Positions 50,974 through 60,662 are shown, counted from the stretch's first letter. The stretch is 64,000 nucleotides of DNA from an uncultured Flavobacteriaceae bacterium (GCA_947488345.1 CANKZQ010000001.1:424501-488500), one strand, 5' to 3'. Program-made: numbers and translations. Notes: generated by a model from the letters alone, not told the origin.

Positions 50974-52244
50974 AAATACTGTCCGATACCGAAAACAAAT
51001 CCGTTCGTAGCATCTTTAGTAATCCCTACACCATAATCAATTCTAAAGGTAGCATTGTATATTTTTTTGCTTATAAACCGAATGCCTACGCCCGGATAGA
51101 CACGAATATTTTGAGTATCTCCAAAGTCTCCAAAATCACCCCCTGGATTTCTCCAAGAGCCAGCATCTATGAACGCATTTGACTGTAGAATAAACCAATC
51201 TTTTTCGTACATGGTATGCCGATATTCAGTGTTTAAAATAATTACGCCTGTACCTCTGTCGATGGTATTACCAACACCTCGAATGTTTAAATTATTATCT
51301 ACAGAAAATGGAGCGAATGGAGAATCATCATTTGATGAAATTCCCAAGCGTAATCTGTTGGCAAAATTTCCTTTTTTTCCTATTCGTTTAAAATACAAAA
51401 AGTCATTCCAACCGATCGCAAATTCCGGCAAGGCGACATCTCTAGACGTCACATATTGAAAGTTTAAAATACTTTTAAATCCTGAGACATATTGATAATA
51501 ATAATCGAGATTATCATAATCATATACGAACTTATAGAGTAGTTTTTTAACGTTCAAATCTAACGGAATAGCAGGGTCTGTTGCGCCCGACAAATACTGA
51601 TAATCTTCTGTAAAGTAATTAATTCCTAATTCGATCCTATTCTTAAAATCAATTTGATATAAGCCCAAAATCTCATACGATGTATTGTTATACTTATAAT
51701 CGGCTGTTGCATTGCTTAAAAAAACAGGCTCTTCGGTCGTTAGATTTTGATGATTCAATGCGAGTCCGAATCGTCTACCAAAAAGGTTCGGAGCTCTAAA
51801 ATTAATACCATAAGAATTATAAATATCGCGTTGAAAAAAACCGCCAAACGTTATATTTCGACCTAATAAATTATATTCATAAGCGCCTACTCTAAAAGCA
51901 AACTCTTCGTCATTTGTGGTATATACATTTGCTTGAGGAATAATGGTAAAGTTTTCTTCGACTGAATAAAACACATTGTATGTATTCGCGCCCGAAGGAA
52001 ATACTTGATAGTAAGCATGTGCCACCGAAGGTAAACGCTTGAGGCGCCTAATATCCTCCTCGAGCAACAGCGAATCTAGTGCACTACCCATCTCCACTTT
52101 GGTGATTTTCTTGATAAAACTAGACTTCAGCTTTTTATTTCCTCTAATTTTCAAGTCGGCCACTCGATTCTCTTGAGCATAGCAAACAGCATTTGCCAAG
52201 ACAACTAAAATGATTCCGATTGTTTTTACTAATTGCATATTCAA
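50970..52244 (-). CDS. BamA/TamA-like outer-membrane protein, copy 2
   Basis: A 424-residue short Omp85-type protein. It has a signal peptide (1-23, ending VCYAQ), one POTRA-like domain (about 25-100: RVADLKIRGNKKLKSSFIKK, then RRLKRLPSVAHAYYQVF) and a surface-antigen barrel (about 105-424). The C-terminal residue is Phe in GIGQYF, typical of BAM-folded barrels. It is a close paralog of the gene at 52274 (shared segments ENFTIIP, NLRGVGN, GTEYRHT-like, FIDAG/TG.WR.PGGD). It is far shorter than BamA (about 800 residues), so probably a single-domain translocator or insertase. Confidence 0.88.
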   Translation of the reverse strand: MNMQLVKTIGIILVVLANAVCYAQENRVADLKIRGNKKLKSSFIKKITKVEMGSALDSLLLEEDIRRLKRLPSVAHAYYQVFPSGANTYNVFYSVEENFTIIPQANVYTTNDEEFAFRVGAYEYNLLGRNITFGGFFQRDIYNSYGINFRAPNLFGRRFGLALNHQNLTTEEPVFLSNATADYKYNNTSYEILGLYQIDFKNRIELGINYFTEDYQYLSGATDPAIPLDLNVKKLLYKFVYDYDNLDYYYQYVSGFKSILNFQYVTSRDVALPEFAIGWNDFLYFKRIGKKGNFANRLRLGISSNDDSPFAPFSVDNNLNIRGVGNTIDRGTGVIILNTEYRHTMYEKDWFILQSNAFIDAGSWRNPGGDFGDFGDTQNIRVYPGVGIRFISKKIYNATFRIDYGVGITKDATNGFVFGIGQYF

Positions 52245-52273
52245 GAAACTCTATCAATATAACACATTCAATA

Positions 52274-53542
52274 TCAAAAGTATTGTCCTATTCCGAAAAC
52301 AATACCTCTAGAGGCATCTGTACCGATTCCATAGCCATAATCTAATCTAAAAACAGCATTGAAAATTCTTTTATGAATAAATCGGATACCAGCTCCTGGA
52401 TAAAATCGTACCGTACTACCATCAAATAATTCCCCTAAATCACCGCCAGGTTTTCTCCATGTACCGGTATCAATAAAGGCGTTACTCTGCACCACAAACC
52501 ATCCCTTTTCATACCATGTATGTCTATATTCAGTATTTAAAACGATGGAAGCTGTACCTCTATCGATGACATTACCAACTCCACGTAAGTTTAATTGGTT
52601 ATCTACAGAAAAAGGCGCAAATGGAGTCGTATCATTCGTGGCATATGCCAAACGTAATCGATTGGCCCAATTTCCTTTTGTTCCTACTCTTTTGAAATAT
52701 TCAAAATCATTGGTACCTATAAACGAATTTCTTAAAAACTCATTTCCTCCCGTTTGCAATCTAACATTCAAAATACTTCTAAAACCCTCTTGATATTGGT
52801 AATCTATATCGATGTTGTTATACTCATACTCACCAATGACAGCGGTTTTATTCGCACTTAAGGTTCTTGGAAGACTTCCTGGAATATCACCACGTAAAAA
52901 TGCATACTCCTCATTAGAAACATTCACTCCTAATTCAAAACGATTGTGAAAGTTATGTTCATAGATAAAATACAATTCGAACGCACCGTTATCAAATCTG
53001 TAATCAACATCATTGTTGTTTTGTAAAAATATGGGTTCTTCTGATACCAATTTTTTGTAATTGATACCTAATCCAAACTTGCGACTAAACAAATATGGAG
53101 CTTCCCAATAGGCACCATATGAATCAAATACATTACGTCGATAAAAACCTCCTACAATTTGATTCCTACCCAGAAAATTAAATTCAAAAATTGCAGCTCT
53201 AAAAGCGAACTCTCCGTTGGTTGCGGTAAAGATATCCAATCCGGGAATGATGGTAAAATTCTCTTCTACCTCATAGATTACATCATAAGTATTTTCACTT
53301 ACTTCTACCACTTTATATGTCACATTGGCAAAGGAAGCTAAACGTTTTAAACGCTGAATATCTTCTTCTATTTTTACAGAATCGAGGGCTTGTCCAGCAT
53401 CGACCAAGGCAATTTTTTCGATAAAAGAGCGCTTGGTTTTTTTATATCCTTCAATTTTAAAATCTGAAATGGTGCGCTCTTGGGAAAATGCACTCATATT
53501 TGCCATGATTGATAGGAGCAAAACCACTACGATCTTTTTCAT
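52274..53542 (-). CDS. BamA/TamA-like outer-membrane protein, copy 1
   Basis: A 422-residue paralog of the gene downstream, 29 bases away. It has a signal peptide (1-21, ending SAFSQ), one POTRA-like domain (TISDFKIEGYKKTKRSFIEK, DIQRLKRLASFANVTY) and a barrel with NLRGVGNVIDRGTASIVLN near 316 and C-terminal Phe in GIGQYF. Its start overlaps the lipoprotein gene stop (ATGA). The tandem is best explained by recent duplication; the two may form different complexes or a heteromer. Confidence 0.88.
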   Translation of the reverse strand: MKKIVVVLLLSIMANMSAFSQERTISDFKIEGYKKTKRSFIEKIALVDAGQALDSVKIEEDIQRLKRLASFANVTYKVVEVSENTYDVIYEVEENFTIIPGLDIFTATNGEFAFRAAIFEFNFLGRNQIVGGFYRRNVFDSYGAYWEAPYLFSRKFGLGINYKKLVSEEPIFLQNNNDVDYRFDNGAFELYFIYEHNFHNRFELGVNVSNEEYAFLRGDIPGSLPRTLSANKTAVIGEYEYNNIDIDYQYQEGFRSILNVRLQTGGNEFLRNSFIGTNDFEYFKRVGTKGNWANRLRLAYATNDTTPFAPFSVDNQLNLRGVGNVIDRGTASIVLNTEYRHTWYEKGWFVVQSNAFIDTGTWRKPGGDLGELFDGSTVRFYPGAGIRFIHKRIFNAVFRLDYGYGIGTDASRGIVFGIGQYF

Positions 53543-54267
53543 TCAACAGTAAATTTTTTGTTTAAGACGAATAAATTCACCCAGTTATCTTCACTAACAT
53601 CCATCAATGAGAAATTATATTCGGTACCTACCGAAAGTATTGGAGGGGTTTCTGTTGTGATATTCAAGATCACATTTGACGTATTGTAATACTGAAAAGT
53701 ATTCTCTAAGGTATACGTACCTGATAACAAATTGTTTTGAGCATCTGAAACCACTTGAAAATAAATAGCATTATCTCCAAACTGATTCTTTATCCATGTA
53801 AAACGAGGCATGGTTGATGTTTCTTGATCAATGTTAACCTCATCTATCCACTTAGATGCTTTCGATACTTGTTTGGTTCGAATAGGATTTGAAAGTTTAA
53901 TTTCACCATCCAATTCATGGGTCACAATGATCCATTTTTCAACATTAAGGTCTCGATCAAATTGCTGTAGATATCCATTAAAAAAAGGCGTTCCATTAAC
54001 CATTACTTTTTCATAATTTGAAAAATCATTTTCGTCAATATCGGTTCCTTTAGTTTCATATACTTTGGCATCACTTGCACCGTTTACCGGATACTGAAAC
54101 ACCAACACTTTAGCGGCATCAGTTGTACTCCCCGCACAGGCGATAACTGCTCCTTTTTCTATGGTTCTTCCTAAAACATAACTAGACAACAAAGCATCAT
54201 CATTTACGCTATCCTCCTCACAGGAAGCTACCAAAAGTACTATCAATATGAATGATAATTTTTTCAA
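53539..54267 (-). CDS. Lipoprotein of unknown function in the envelope operon
   Basis: A 242-residue lipoprotein (signal LLVASC, Cys16). The mature protein is beta-rich and acidic, with segments LLSSYVLGRTIEKGAVIACA and PRFTWIKNQFGDNAIYFQVV. I recognise no named family. It overlaps both neighbours by four bases (ATGA at each junction), which ties it to the GH113-like gene upstream and the BamA-like gene downstream. Confidence 0.75.
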   Translation of the reverse strand: MKKLSFILIVLLVASCEEDSVNDDALLSSYVLGRTIEKGAVIACAGSTTDAAKVLVFQYPVNGASDAKVYETKGTDIDENDFSNYEKVMVNGTPFFNGYLQQFDRDLNVEKWIIVTHELDGEIKLSNPIRTKQVSKASKWIDEVNIDQETSTMPRFTWIKNQFGDNAIYFQVVSDAQNNLLSGTYTLENTFQYYNTSNVILNITTETPPILSVGTEYNFSLMDVSEDNWVNLFVLNKKFTVE

Positions 54268-55265
54268 TGTATGCCTTTATAGTATTTTCTAACAATCGCT
54301 TCTGCTGGTTTATTTTGCGGTGTAAATCTTGAATTCTCAACCCCTCCTACCTCATCATGATTATGAAACCATTTCCATAAAAAACCTCCTCCAAACCAAC
54401 CTTCATTCCAAAACTCCTCAAAAATTGCTTGCGTAGCATTTGCTTGCCCTTGTAAGTTAACACTCGTCATACTTCGATCAGACTTCCATGGTTCCTTAGC
54501 TGTATAATCAACACTTCGATAGCCGAATTCTGTAAATAATATAGGGCGATCATACTTTTTAGAAATTTCTTTCATTATCTGTTTGTGAGGCTTCCACCCT
54601 TCTTTACAACCTTCAATAGTTGGTGTCACTATAGTATTAACAGGAAAGTATGCGTTTACCCCAATAAAATTTAATTTTCTCCAAAATGGAGTATCTTTAA
54701 ATTCATCCCAATTTGCTGCGTATGTTACTTTTCCTTTATATATCTGCTTCACTTTTTCAATCAAATCATTCCAGTATTTTGGGCGATTTTCCACAAATTT
54801 TTCTAGCTCGGTTCCGATACAAAAAATGTCAGCTTTCAATTCGGTTGCCAACTTCGCATACTCTAAAATATAAGATGCATACGTTTTTTCTAATACTTTC
54901 CAATCCTCCTCAGTTTCCATTTCAATAAAACCAGTATATTGCCCTCTCCAAACCCATATCTGTGGTTTCAACATCACTTTAATCTTCTTTTTACGGAGCT
55001 GATCTGCATACTGTGTGACGCCCTCCTTGGTTTCGCCAAACCATTGTCTATCGGTGTTAAAACGAACTTCAGGATTCTTTAAATCTCTGATAAAACCAAA
55101 AGGAATAATAGCTACATAATTCGCATGTACGTTTACAATTGGCTGTATATGTGTTTGATTAATAGGTTCTCTAGAGGAAACTAGACTTAGACCGTTTATT
55201 TTTGGTTGTTGTCCTTCACAAGACTGAAATAGAACTAAACATAATAAGAGTTTCAACGTCTTCAT
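54264..55265 (-). CDS. GH113-like glycoside hydrolase lipoprotein
   Basis: A 333-residue lipoprotein (start at 55265, Cys16 in LFQSCEGQ; an extension to 55283 is possible). The mature domain is a TIM barrel resembling GH113 and the GTA TIM-barrel-like family. The catalytic acid/base candidate Glu153 lies in FCIGTELEKF, and the nucleophile candidate Glu246 lies in ILFTEFGYRS. Other family motifs are MLKPQIWVWRGQY near 98 and LWKWFHNHD near 305. GH113 members are beta-mannanases; the substrate here is unverified. It overlaps the lipoprotein gene by four bases. Confidence 0.85.
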   Translation of the reverse strand: MKTLKLLLCLVLFQSCEGQQPKINGLSLVSSREPINQTHIQPIVNVHANYVAIIPFGFIRDLKNPEVRFNTDRQWFGETKEGVTQYADQLRKKKIKVMLKPQIWVWRGQYTGFIEMETEEDWKVLEKTYASYILEYAKLATELKADIFCIGTELEKFVENRPKYWNDLIEKVKQIYKGKVTYAANWDEFKDTPFWRKLNFIGVNAYFPVNTIVTPTIEGCKEGWKPHKQIMKEISKKYDRPILFTEFGYRSVDYTAKEPWKSDRSMTSVNLQGQANATQAIFEEFWNEGWFGGGFLWKWFHNHDEVGGVENSRFTPQNKPAEAIVRKYYKGIH

Positions 55266-55303
55266 TTTATATTTTTTGTTCAAGTAAAGGATTTTATAAG
55301 AAT

Positions 55304-55347
55304 AATACCAGTTAGATCTAAAATTTAACTGGTATTATCTTTTTTTT
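55304..55347. terminator. Inverted repeat between the barrel gene and the GH113-like gene
   Basis: A perfect 11-base-pair stem (AATACCAGTTA at 55304-55314 with TAACTGGTATT at 55326-55336), loop of 11. On the plus strand it is followed by a T run (55340-55347); on the minus strand, where the genes lie, the downstream sequence is only moderately T-rich. It may be a weak terminator or an mRNA stability element. Confidence 0.5.
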
Positions 55348-55350
55348 ATC

Positions 55351-56262
55351 TTAAAACAAGGCTCTCAATCCAAGATTGAACGTTTGTCCTAACCCAGTAT
55401 CATTACCTCTCACAAAATTAGTATACAGAGCTTCGATATTTAGGGTTTTGTTTAGCTGATACTTAGCTCCGCCTCCTACGGCAGTAAAATCTTGGCTAAA
55501 ATCATTTCCTAAATCAAAACGTTGAGAATGTTGTACTAAACCTAACACTGTAAATTTCTGACTTGGAAAATAACTTAAAAACACACCTGGTGTTAAATTC
55601 AAACTATTATTTGCAAAACTACCTTCTACGGTATCGAAATTCGCATCTCTCTCGGCCTTTTTACCAAAATTATACTCAGCATTTAGCTCTGTAAATAACT
55701 GCCACTTGTCTCCAGGAAAGGTATAATCATAAAAGAATCTATTTTGAAAAATAAATCCTTTTTGATCTAAAAATACGCCGCCATCGGTTTCTTGATCAAT
55801 CAACGGTATATGAATAGCGGTTTGAACCGTAAAATTTGAAACATTCTTTAGTGGATTAAACTTTACCGCAGGGGCGAATGATGTAAATCCAGAACGTGCT
55901 GTTCCATTTTCTCCATCAAAACTAAAAACATCTAATGCATCTCGCCCTCCTATCACATTCGATCTAAACTCTAATAACAATCCAACATTGAAAGAACTAC
56001 TTTCTGAAACTCCTGTGAATATATCTACACTCGAGGTAAAAAACGTTTGACGGGGTTCTTTACCGTTCGTGAAGGTACTTTTGGTTTGCGTATATAAGTT
56101 ATTAAACCATTTGATATCCCACTGCCCTTTACTCAATAATTTAGAAGGTGTATAGGTTTGAATATTACTTTTTTGTGGTGTATCTTGAGTCTCACTTTCT
56201 TCTTGAGCGAAAGATGAAAACGTTATGAATGTAAGGATTACTAGTCCGATTATTTTTTTCAT
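55351..56262 (-). CDS. Outer-membrane barrel protein, transporter-like
   Basis: A 303-residue protein with a signal peptide (1-19, ending FSSFAQ) and beta-barrel strands. The strands include KGQWDIKWFNNLYTQTKSTF, FNVGLLLEFRSNVIGG, FTVLGLVQHSQRFDLGNDF, and the final strand FNLGLRALF ends with Phe, a BAM signal. It resembles the MetA-pathway/outer-membrane transporter-like family in Bacteroidota annotated 'transporter'. The ligand is unknown. It precedes the GH113-like lipoprotein by 85 bases. Confidence 0.8.
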   Translation of the reverse strand: MKKIIGLVILTFITFSSFAQEESETQDTPQKSNIQTYTPSKLLSKGQWDIKWFNNLYTQTKSTFTNGKEPRQTFFTSSVDIFTGVSESSSFNVGLLLEFRSNVIGGRDALDVFSFDGENGTARSGFTSFAPAVKFNPLKNVSNFTVQTAIHIPLIDQETDGGVFLDQKGFIFQNRFFYDYTFPGDKWQLFTELNAEYNFGKKAERDANFDTVEGSFANNSLNLTPGVFLSYFPSQKFTVLGLVQHSQRFDLGNDFSQDFTAVGGGAKYQLNKTLNIEALYTNFVRGNDTGLGQTFNLGLRALF

Positions 56263-56285
56263 TATATATGATTTATCTTGTTAAT

Positions 56286-57008
56286 TTATTGTTTGTTCAA
56301 ATTCCAGTTGTAGGTGAAATAGCTCAACTTAAAATTGCTAGGAATCTTCTCTGTTCTGTACTTGTTTATAAAGTCAATTTCTGAAGTTCCATTCATGGTG
56401 AAATCTTCTTTATACCATTTTAAAATTTCTGATCCCGCAACTCGTTTCTTTTTAGTATTTACCTGAAGAAAGGTGCCGTTTAATGCTATTTTAGTTTGTT
56501 TTTCTAATTGCGCCTCTAAACTAGAAGGTAGGTACGCTTTATTAATCAAAGGAGGGCAACCAATCGCTCCACAAACCAATACAAAATGGAAACGCGCATC
56601 GTTAAACTGTGCTCTCAACAGCTTATGCTCAATGTCATTTAAAGTAATAGATTTTCCGCCAAGTTTATAGGTTGTTTTATCAAAAAATCCGGCTTTATCC
56701 AATGGTGATTTTATAGGATAACTATCAATGATTCCTTTAATAACGGATACATTATAAGCATTGATCCAAAATGCTTGATACTTCTTTGCATCACTTTTAG
56801 AGATGCGCACCGTATTGGCTAGACTCAATAGTTCATTCAACTTATCTTGATTCTTGTGAATACCAGCGTAATTCACTTTGCCATTTGCCACATTCGCCTT
56901 AAAAAAAGCATCTGCCTTTGTAAAAAATGTATCAGGAGCTTGAGAAAATCCCATATTGAAACTCAATACAATGATTATGATTTTTAATTTGTTTAACATC
57001 TTATTCAA
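56286..57008 (-). CDS. DUF547 secreted protein, envelope-operon copy
   Basis: A 240-residue paralog of the DUF547 lipoprotein encoded at 49401-50270, with a signal peptide (1-22 or 4-22, ending FSQ; an alternative start at 56999 exists). The domain fills almost the whole protein: YQAFWINAYNVSVIKGIIDS, KTYKLGGKSITLNDIEHKLL and FVLVCGAIGCPPLINKAYLP. It is not a lipoprotein. It is the first gene of the minus-strand envelope operon. The function of DUF547 is unknown. Confidence 0.9.
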   Translation of the reverse strand: MNKMLNKLKIIIIVLSFNMGFSQAPDTFFTKADAFFKANVANGKVNYAGIHKNQDKLNELLSLANTVRISKSDAKKYQAFWINAYNVSVIKGIIDSYPIKSPLDKAGFFDKTTYKLGGKSITLNDIEHKLLRAQFNDARFHFVLVCGAIGCPPLINKAYLPSSLEAQLEKQTKIALNGTFLQVNTKKKRVAGSEILKWYKEDFTMNGTSEIDFINKYRTEKIPSNFKLSYFTYNWNLNKQ

Positions 57009-57204
57009 TTTTATTTTGTGTTTTATTTTTTCGCTATTTTTATGATCATGATAAAAAATACTATCAACTAAGTCAGCAAAAAAAAGGTTACCTTACATTC
57101 TTTAAAATATATTTTTCACTTTATTATTTATAATTATTCTAAATTAAATTTCGGAATTAAGTAATTGAAAATTAATACGACTCATCCTTCAACACCTCAA
57201 AATT

Positions 57205-58542
57205 ATGGAACATATTGTCATTATAGGAAATGGTATTTCTGGAGTCACCGCGGCTCGACATATTCGTAAGAATTCGGATAAAAAGATTACCATTGTATCA
57301 GCAGAAACCGACTATTTTTTTTCTAGAACAGCGCTCATGTATGTGTACATGGGACATATGAAATTTGAACATACGCAGCCTTATGAAAATTGGTTTTGGA
57401 AAAAGAATCGTATCGAATTAAAAAAAGGATATGTAACGAGTATTGATAGTAATAACAAGTCCCTCAATTTTGCCGAAGGAGATACCTTAAGTTATGATAA
57501 ATTAATTATTGCTACCGGTTCTAAACCTAATAAATTTGGGTGGCCTGGACAGGATCTCGATGGGGTTATGGGCATGTACCACAAACAAGATTTAGATAAT
57601 CTAGAGAAATATGCTCCAAATAAGAATGTTTGCAAACGTGCTGTTATTGTTGGTGGCGGACTTATTGGTATTGAACTTGCAGAAATGTTACATTCTAGAC
57701 ATATACCAGTAACGTTTTTGGTACGTGAAAATAGCTTTTGGAATGGTGTATTACCAGAAGGAGAATCGGCCATGATCAATAGAGAAATTCTAAGAAGTAA
57801 TATTGACTTAAGATTAGGTGTTAATCTAAAAGAGATTAAAGGAGATGCGAACGGAAAAGCTACCTCGATAGTGATCGCAGAGACTGGTGAAGAAATTCAA
57901 TGTGATGTAGTTGGTTTAACTGCAGGTGTTTCTCCAAATGTAGATTTCCTCAAAGACAGTGACATAGAAATTGGTCGGGGCGTGAAAGTAAATCGTTTTT
58001 TAGAAACCAATGTCAAAGAGGTGTATGCCATAGGTGATTGCGCCGAGCAGCATGAGGCTATTGGGAGTAGACGACCTATTGAAGCTGTTTGGTATACTGG
58101 GCGTATGATGGGCGAAACGGTCGCTCAAACAATATGTGGTAATAAAATCGAATACAAACCAGGGCATTGGTTTAACTCAGCGAAATTTATCGATATTGAA
58201 TATCAAACATATGGCTGGGTATGGGCGCAAGCGAAAGAAAACGAATCAAGATTCTACTGGGAGCATAAAGACGGTACCAAATGTATTCATATTAATTATG
58301 ATAAAAACACACGAACGTTTATAGGTATTAATACTTTCGGAATTCGAATGCGACATCAATTTTTTGACAAGATATTGACCGAAAAAAGATCAGTTGAGCA
58401 TGTTTTAGAACATCTAGCCGATGCAAATTTCGATCCTGAATTTTACAAATTATATGAACAAGAAATTGTCGCCAAATTCAATCAAGAAAACGGAACAAAT
58501 ATTCAATTAAAAAAGAAAAGTTGGAAACGCATTTTTGCATAA
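57205..58542 (+). CDS. FAD/NAD(P)-dependent oxidoreductase
   Basis: A 445-residue flavoprotein of the pyridine-nucleotide-disulphide reductase class. The FAD-binding GxGxxG is MEHIVIIGNGISGVTAARHI. The second nucleotide site is RAVIVGGGLIGIELAEML near 152, and the FAD-ribityl Asp is in VYAIGDCAEQ near 276-285. No CxxxxC redox pair is seen, so it is not a disulphide reductase; a ferredoxin- or nitrite-reductase-like electron role is likelier. It starts an operon and is 22 bases before the polyferredoxin gene. Confidence 0.92.
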   Translation: MEHIVIIGNGISGVTAARHIRKNSDKKITIVSAETDYFFSRTALMYVYMGHMKFEHTQPYENWFWKKNRIELKKGYVTSIDSNNKSLNFAEGDTLSYDKLIIATGSKPNKFGWPGQDLDGVMGMYHKQDLDNLEKYAPNKNVCKRAVIVGGGLIGIELAEMLHSRHIPVTFLVRENSFWNGVLPEGESAMINREILRSNIDLRLGVNLKEIKGDANGKATSIVIAETGEEIQCDVVGLTAGVSPNVDFLKDSDIEIGRGVKVNRFLETNVKEVYAIGDCAEQHEAIGSRRPIEAVWYTGRMMGETVAQTICGNKIEYKPGHWFNSAKFIDIEYQTYGWVWAQAKENESRFYWEHKDGTKCIHINYDKNTRTFIGINTFGIRMRHQFFDKILTEKRSVEHVLEHLADANFDPEFYKLYEQEIVAKFNQENGTNIQLKKKSWKRIFA

Positions 58543-58564
58543 ACCAATCTCAACAACAGATACT

Positions 58565-60196
58565 ATGAAAGCAATACAAAATATAGGTTTAGTCTTTTTC
58601 TTAATTGGGTTAGCCATTTTCACAGGAAGTTTATTTACAGGGTCTTTTAGTCTAACAGAACAAGAAGTAGCTTCTTTTATTGAGTCGAAAGGCTATAAAA
58701 GTGATATTATAAAAGAAAAACTTACAGAAGCCGTTGTTACCGACGAGCATCTAAATATTTTCCAATTTTCAAGTCGTGTGCGTGCTGCATATCAAGCATC
58801 AAATGATCATTATGATGCCTTAATCGCTAAATACGATGCCGAAAAAAACTGGGATAAAAAAGGAGAACAATTTCAATATAAAATTTATGGCAAATCACAT
58901 ACCTTAAGTTACGAAGTTGCCAAGAAAGCAGGTTCAGGTTTTGTAAAAGAAAATGCCGGACTTTTATGGTGGTTAACTTTTGGATTAGCCATTGTTGGTG
59001 CCTTATTATTTATTTTACCAAATATTGTATTGTTAGGTAAAGAAGGCATCAAAAATAATGGTATCTATCATGAATCGAGTACCAACAGAGGTTGGATCGC
59101 ATGGTTGGTACTCGTCTACCTGGTCACATTTTATTTGGTACTTTATTTCATGCCCGACTATGCGGTGAATTGGACATACATTTTAGATCCAATTAGTAAA
59201 ACCTTAAACGGAGGGGAAGCAAGTCAATGGTTTGTGTATGGTTTCTTATACTGTGTTATTATGATTGTAATGGCCGCACGGATGTATATCAAATATAGAC
59301 ATAACAAATATCAAGTCATACGAACTACGTCTGTACTTTTCTTTCAAATTGTATTTGCCTTTTTGATACCAGAAATTATGGCAAGTTTGAATATGCCAGG
59401 TTATGATTTTAAAAATGCATTTCCGCTAGACTATGACTTCTTTTTCGAATGGAACCTAGATAGTTTACGTGACAGCGGTGCTATTGGCTTATTCATACTC
59501 GTATGGGGAATTGTGCTCACTTTGATTATTGTTCCAGTAATGGTCTATTTTTTCGGAAAACGATGGTATTGTTCATGGGTTTGTGGTTGTGGTGGTCTCG
59601 CCGAAACCTTAGGAGATCCTTACAGACAACATTCAAGTAAAAAATTAGTATCGTGGAAACTAGAAAGATGGTTGATACATTCGGTATTAGTCTTTTCTTT
59701 ATTCATGACCATAGTTACATTATATTGTTATTTTACTGGAACCGAATCCTTTTTAGGCATCAAATCACAATGGATAAAAGATACTTATAGTTTCTTAATC
59801 GGTGCGTGGTTCGCAGGTGTTATCGGTACTGGTTTTTATCCAATTTTTGGGAATCGTGTTTGGTGTCGTTTCGGATGTCCGCTTGCGGCATATTTAGGTC
59901 TTGTTCAACGTTTTAAATCTCGTTTTAGAATTACAACCAACGGTGGGCAGTGTATCTCATGTGGAAATTGCTCTACATATTGCGAACAAGGAATTGACGT
60001 ACGTGCATATGCTCAAAAAGGTGAAAATATTATCCGTTCGAGTTGTGTTGGCTGTGGTATTTGCTCAGCAGTATGCCCGAGAGGTGTTTTAAAACTAGAG
60101 AATGGCCCTGAGGCTGGTCGTATCAATCCGACGGAAATATTGTTAGGTAATGATGTTGACCTGATGGCTTTGGTAAATCAGAACGATGCAAAATAA
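58565..60196 (+). CDS. Membrane polyferredoxin with two 4Fe-4S clusters
   Basis: A 543-residue protein starting at the ATG at 58565 (MKAIQNIGLVFFLIGLAIFT; an in-frame ATG at 58535 lies in the preceding gene's end). It has about 8 membrane segments. Two Cys clusters are clear: CISCGNCSTYCEQG and CVGCGICSAVCPRG near the end, each CxxCxxCxxxC. Further Cys motifs are WYCSWVCGCGG and CRFGCPLAAY. It resembles NapH/CcoG-type membrane ferredoxins and probably carries electrons through the inner membrane, with the flavoprotein encoded next to it. Confidence 0.9.
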   Translation: MKAIQNIGLVFFLIGLAIFTGSLFTGSFSLTEQEVASFIESKGYKSDIIKEKLTEAVVTDEHLNIFQFSSRVRAAYQASNDHYDALIAKYDAEKNWDKKGEQFQYKIYGKSHTLSYEVAKKAGSGFVKENAGLLWWLTFGLAIVGALLFILPNIVLLGKEGIKNNGIYHESSTNRGWIAWLVLVYLVTFYLVLYFMPDYAVNWTYILDPISKTLNGGEASQWFVYGFLYCVIMIVMAARMYIKYRHNKYQVIRTTSVLFFQIVFAFLIPEIMASLNMPGYDFKNAFPLDYDFFFEWNLDSLRDSGAIGLFILVWGIVLTLIIVPVMVYFFGKRWYCSWVCGCGGLAETLGDPYRQHSSKKLVSWKLERWLIHSVLVFSLFMTIVTLYCYFTGTESFLGIKSQWIKDTYSFLIGAWFAGVIGTGFYPIFGNRVWCRFGCPLAAYLGLVQRFKSRFRITTNGGQCISCGNCSTYCEQGIDVRAYAQKGENIIRSSCVGCGICSAVCPRGVLKLENGPEAGRINPTEILLGNDVDLMALVNQNDAK

Positions 60197-60662
60197 ACTC
60201 ATCTTACTTCTATTTATGTGCAGCCTATCCATTGCTGCCCAGAAAAAATATCATAAATCATATGATGATAATGGTATTCTAATAGAAGAAGGGTGGTTAG
60301 AGAATGCCTTAAAAATTGACTATTGGAAGTATTACAATCCCAATGGGACGATACAAAAAGAAGGTCGCTATCATAGAGGAAAACCCATAAAATACTGGTA
60401 TTTTTACACCCGAAACGGTAAAAAAAAAGAAGCTGGTCATTTTGAGAATGGTATCAAAAGTAATTGGTGGATATTTTTTAACGCAAAAGGTATTGTAGAT
60501 ACGAAATGTCAGTTTCGTAATAACAAAAGAAATGGTTATTGTCTAGTTTATAAGAATAAAAAATTAGTGAAAGCTGAAAAGTATACGAACGACAAAAAAC
60601 TAAAGGAATGGACAGATGTAAAGTCATTCAGAAAAGAAAATAAAATGTCAGATCTTAGATGA
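60186..60662 (+). CDS. Secreted MORN-like repeat protein
   Basis: A 158-residue protein with a signal peptide (1-18, ending SIAAQ). MORN-like repeats of the form G..(E/K)..(Y/W)..NG...(K/E)EG fill the rest: GILIEEGWLENALKIDYWKY, NGTIQKEGRYHRGKPIKYWY, KKKEAGHFENGIKSNWWIFF. This type is found in YwqK-family proteins of Bacteroidota and is not necessarily an antitoxin. It overlaps the polyferredoxin gene by 11 bases and the GT2 gene by four (ATGA). Confidence 0.85.
   Translation: MQNKLILLLFMCSLSIAAQKKYHKSYDDNGILIEEGWLENALKIDYWKYYNPNGTIQKEGRYHRGKPIKYWYFYTRNGKKKEAGHFENGIKSNWWIFFNAKGIVDTKCQFRNNKRNGYCLVYKNKKLVKAEKYTNDKKLKEWTDVKSFRKENKMSDLR

Noticed and set aside
57009-57204. A promoter in the divergent gap upstream of the FAD oxidoreductase
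   Set aside because: A near match TAAATTTCGG is present but deviates from TAnnTTTG at the last position, so I did not list it as a feature.
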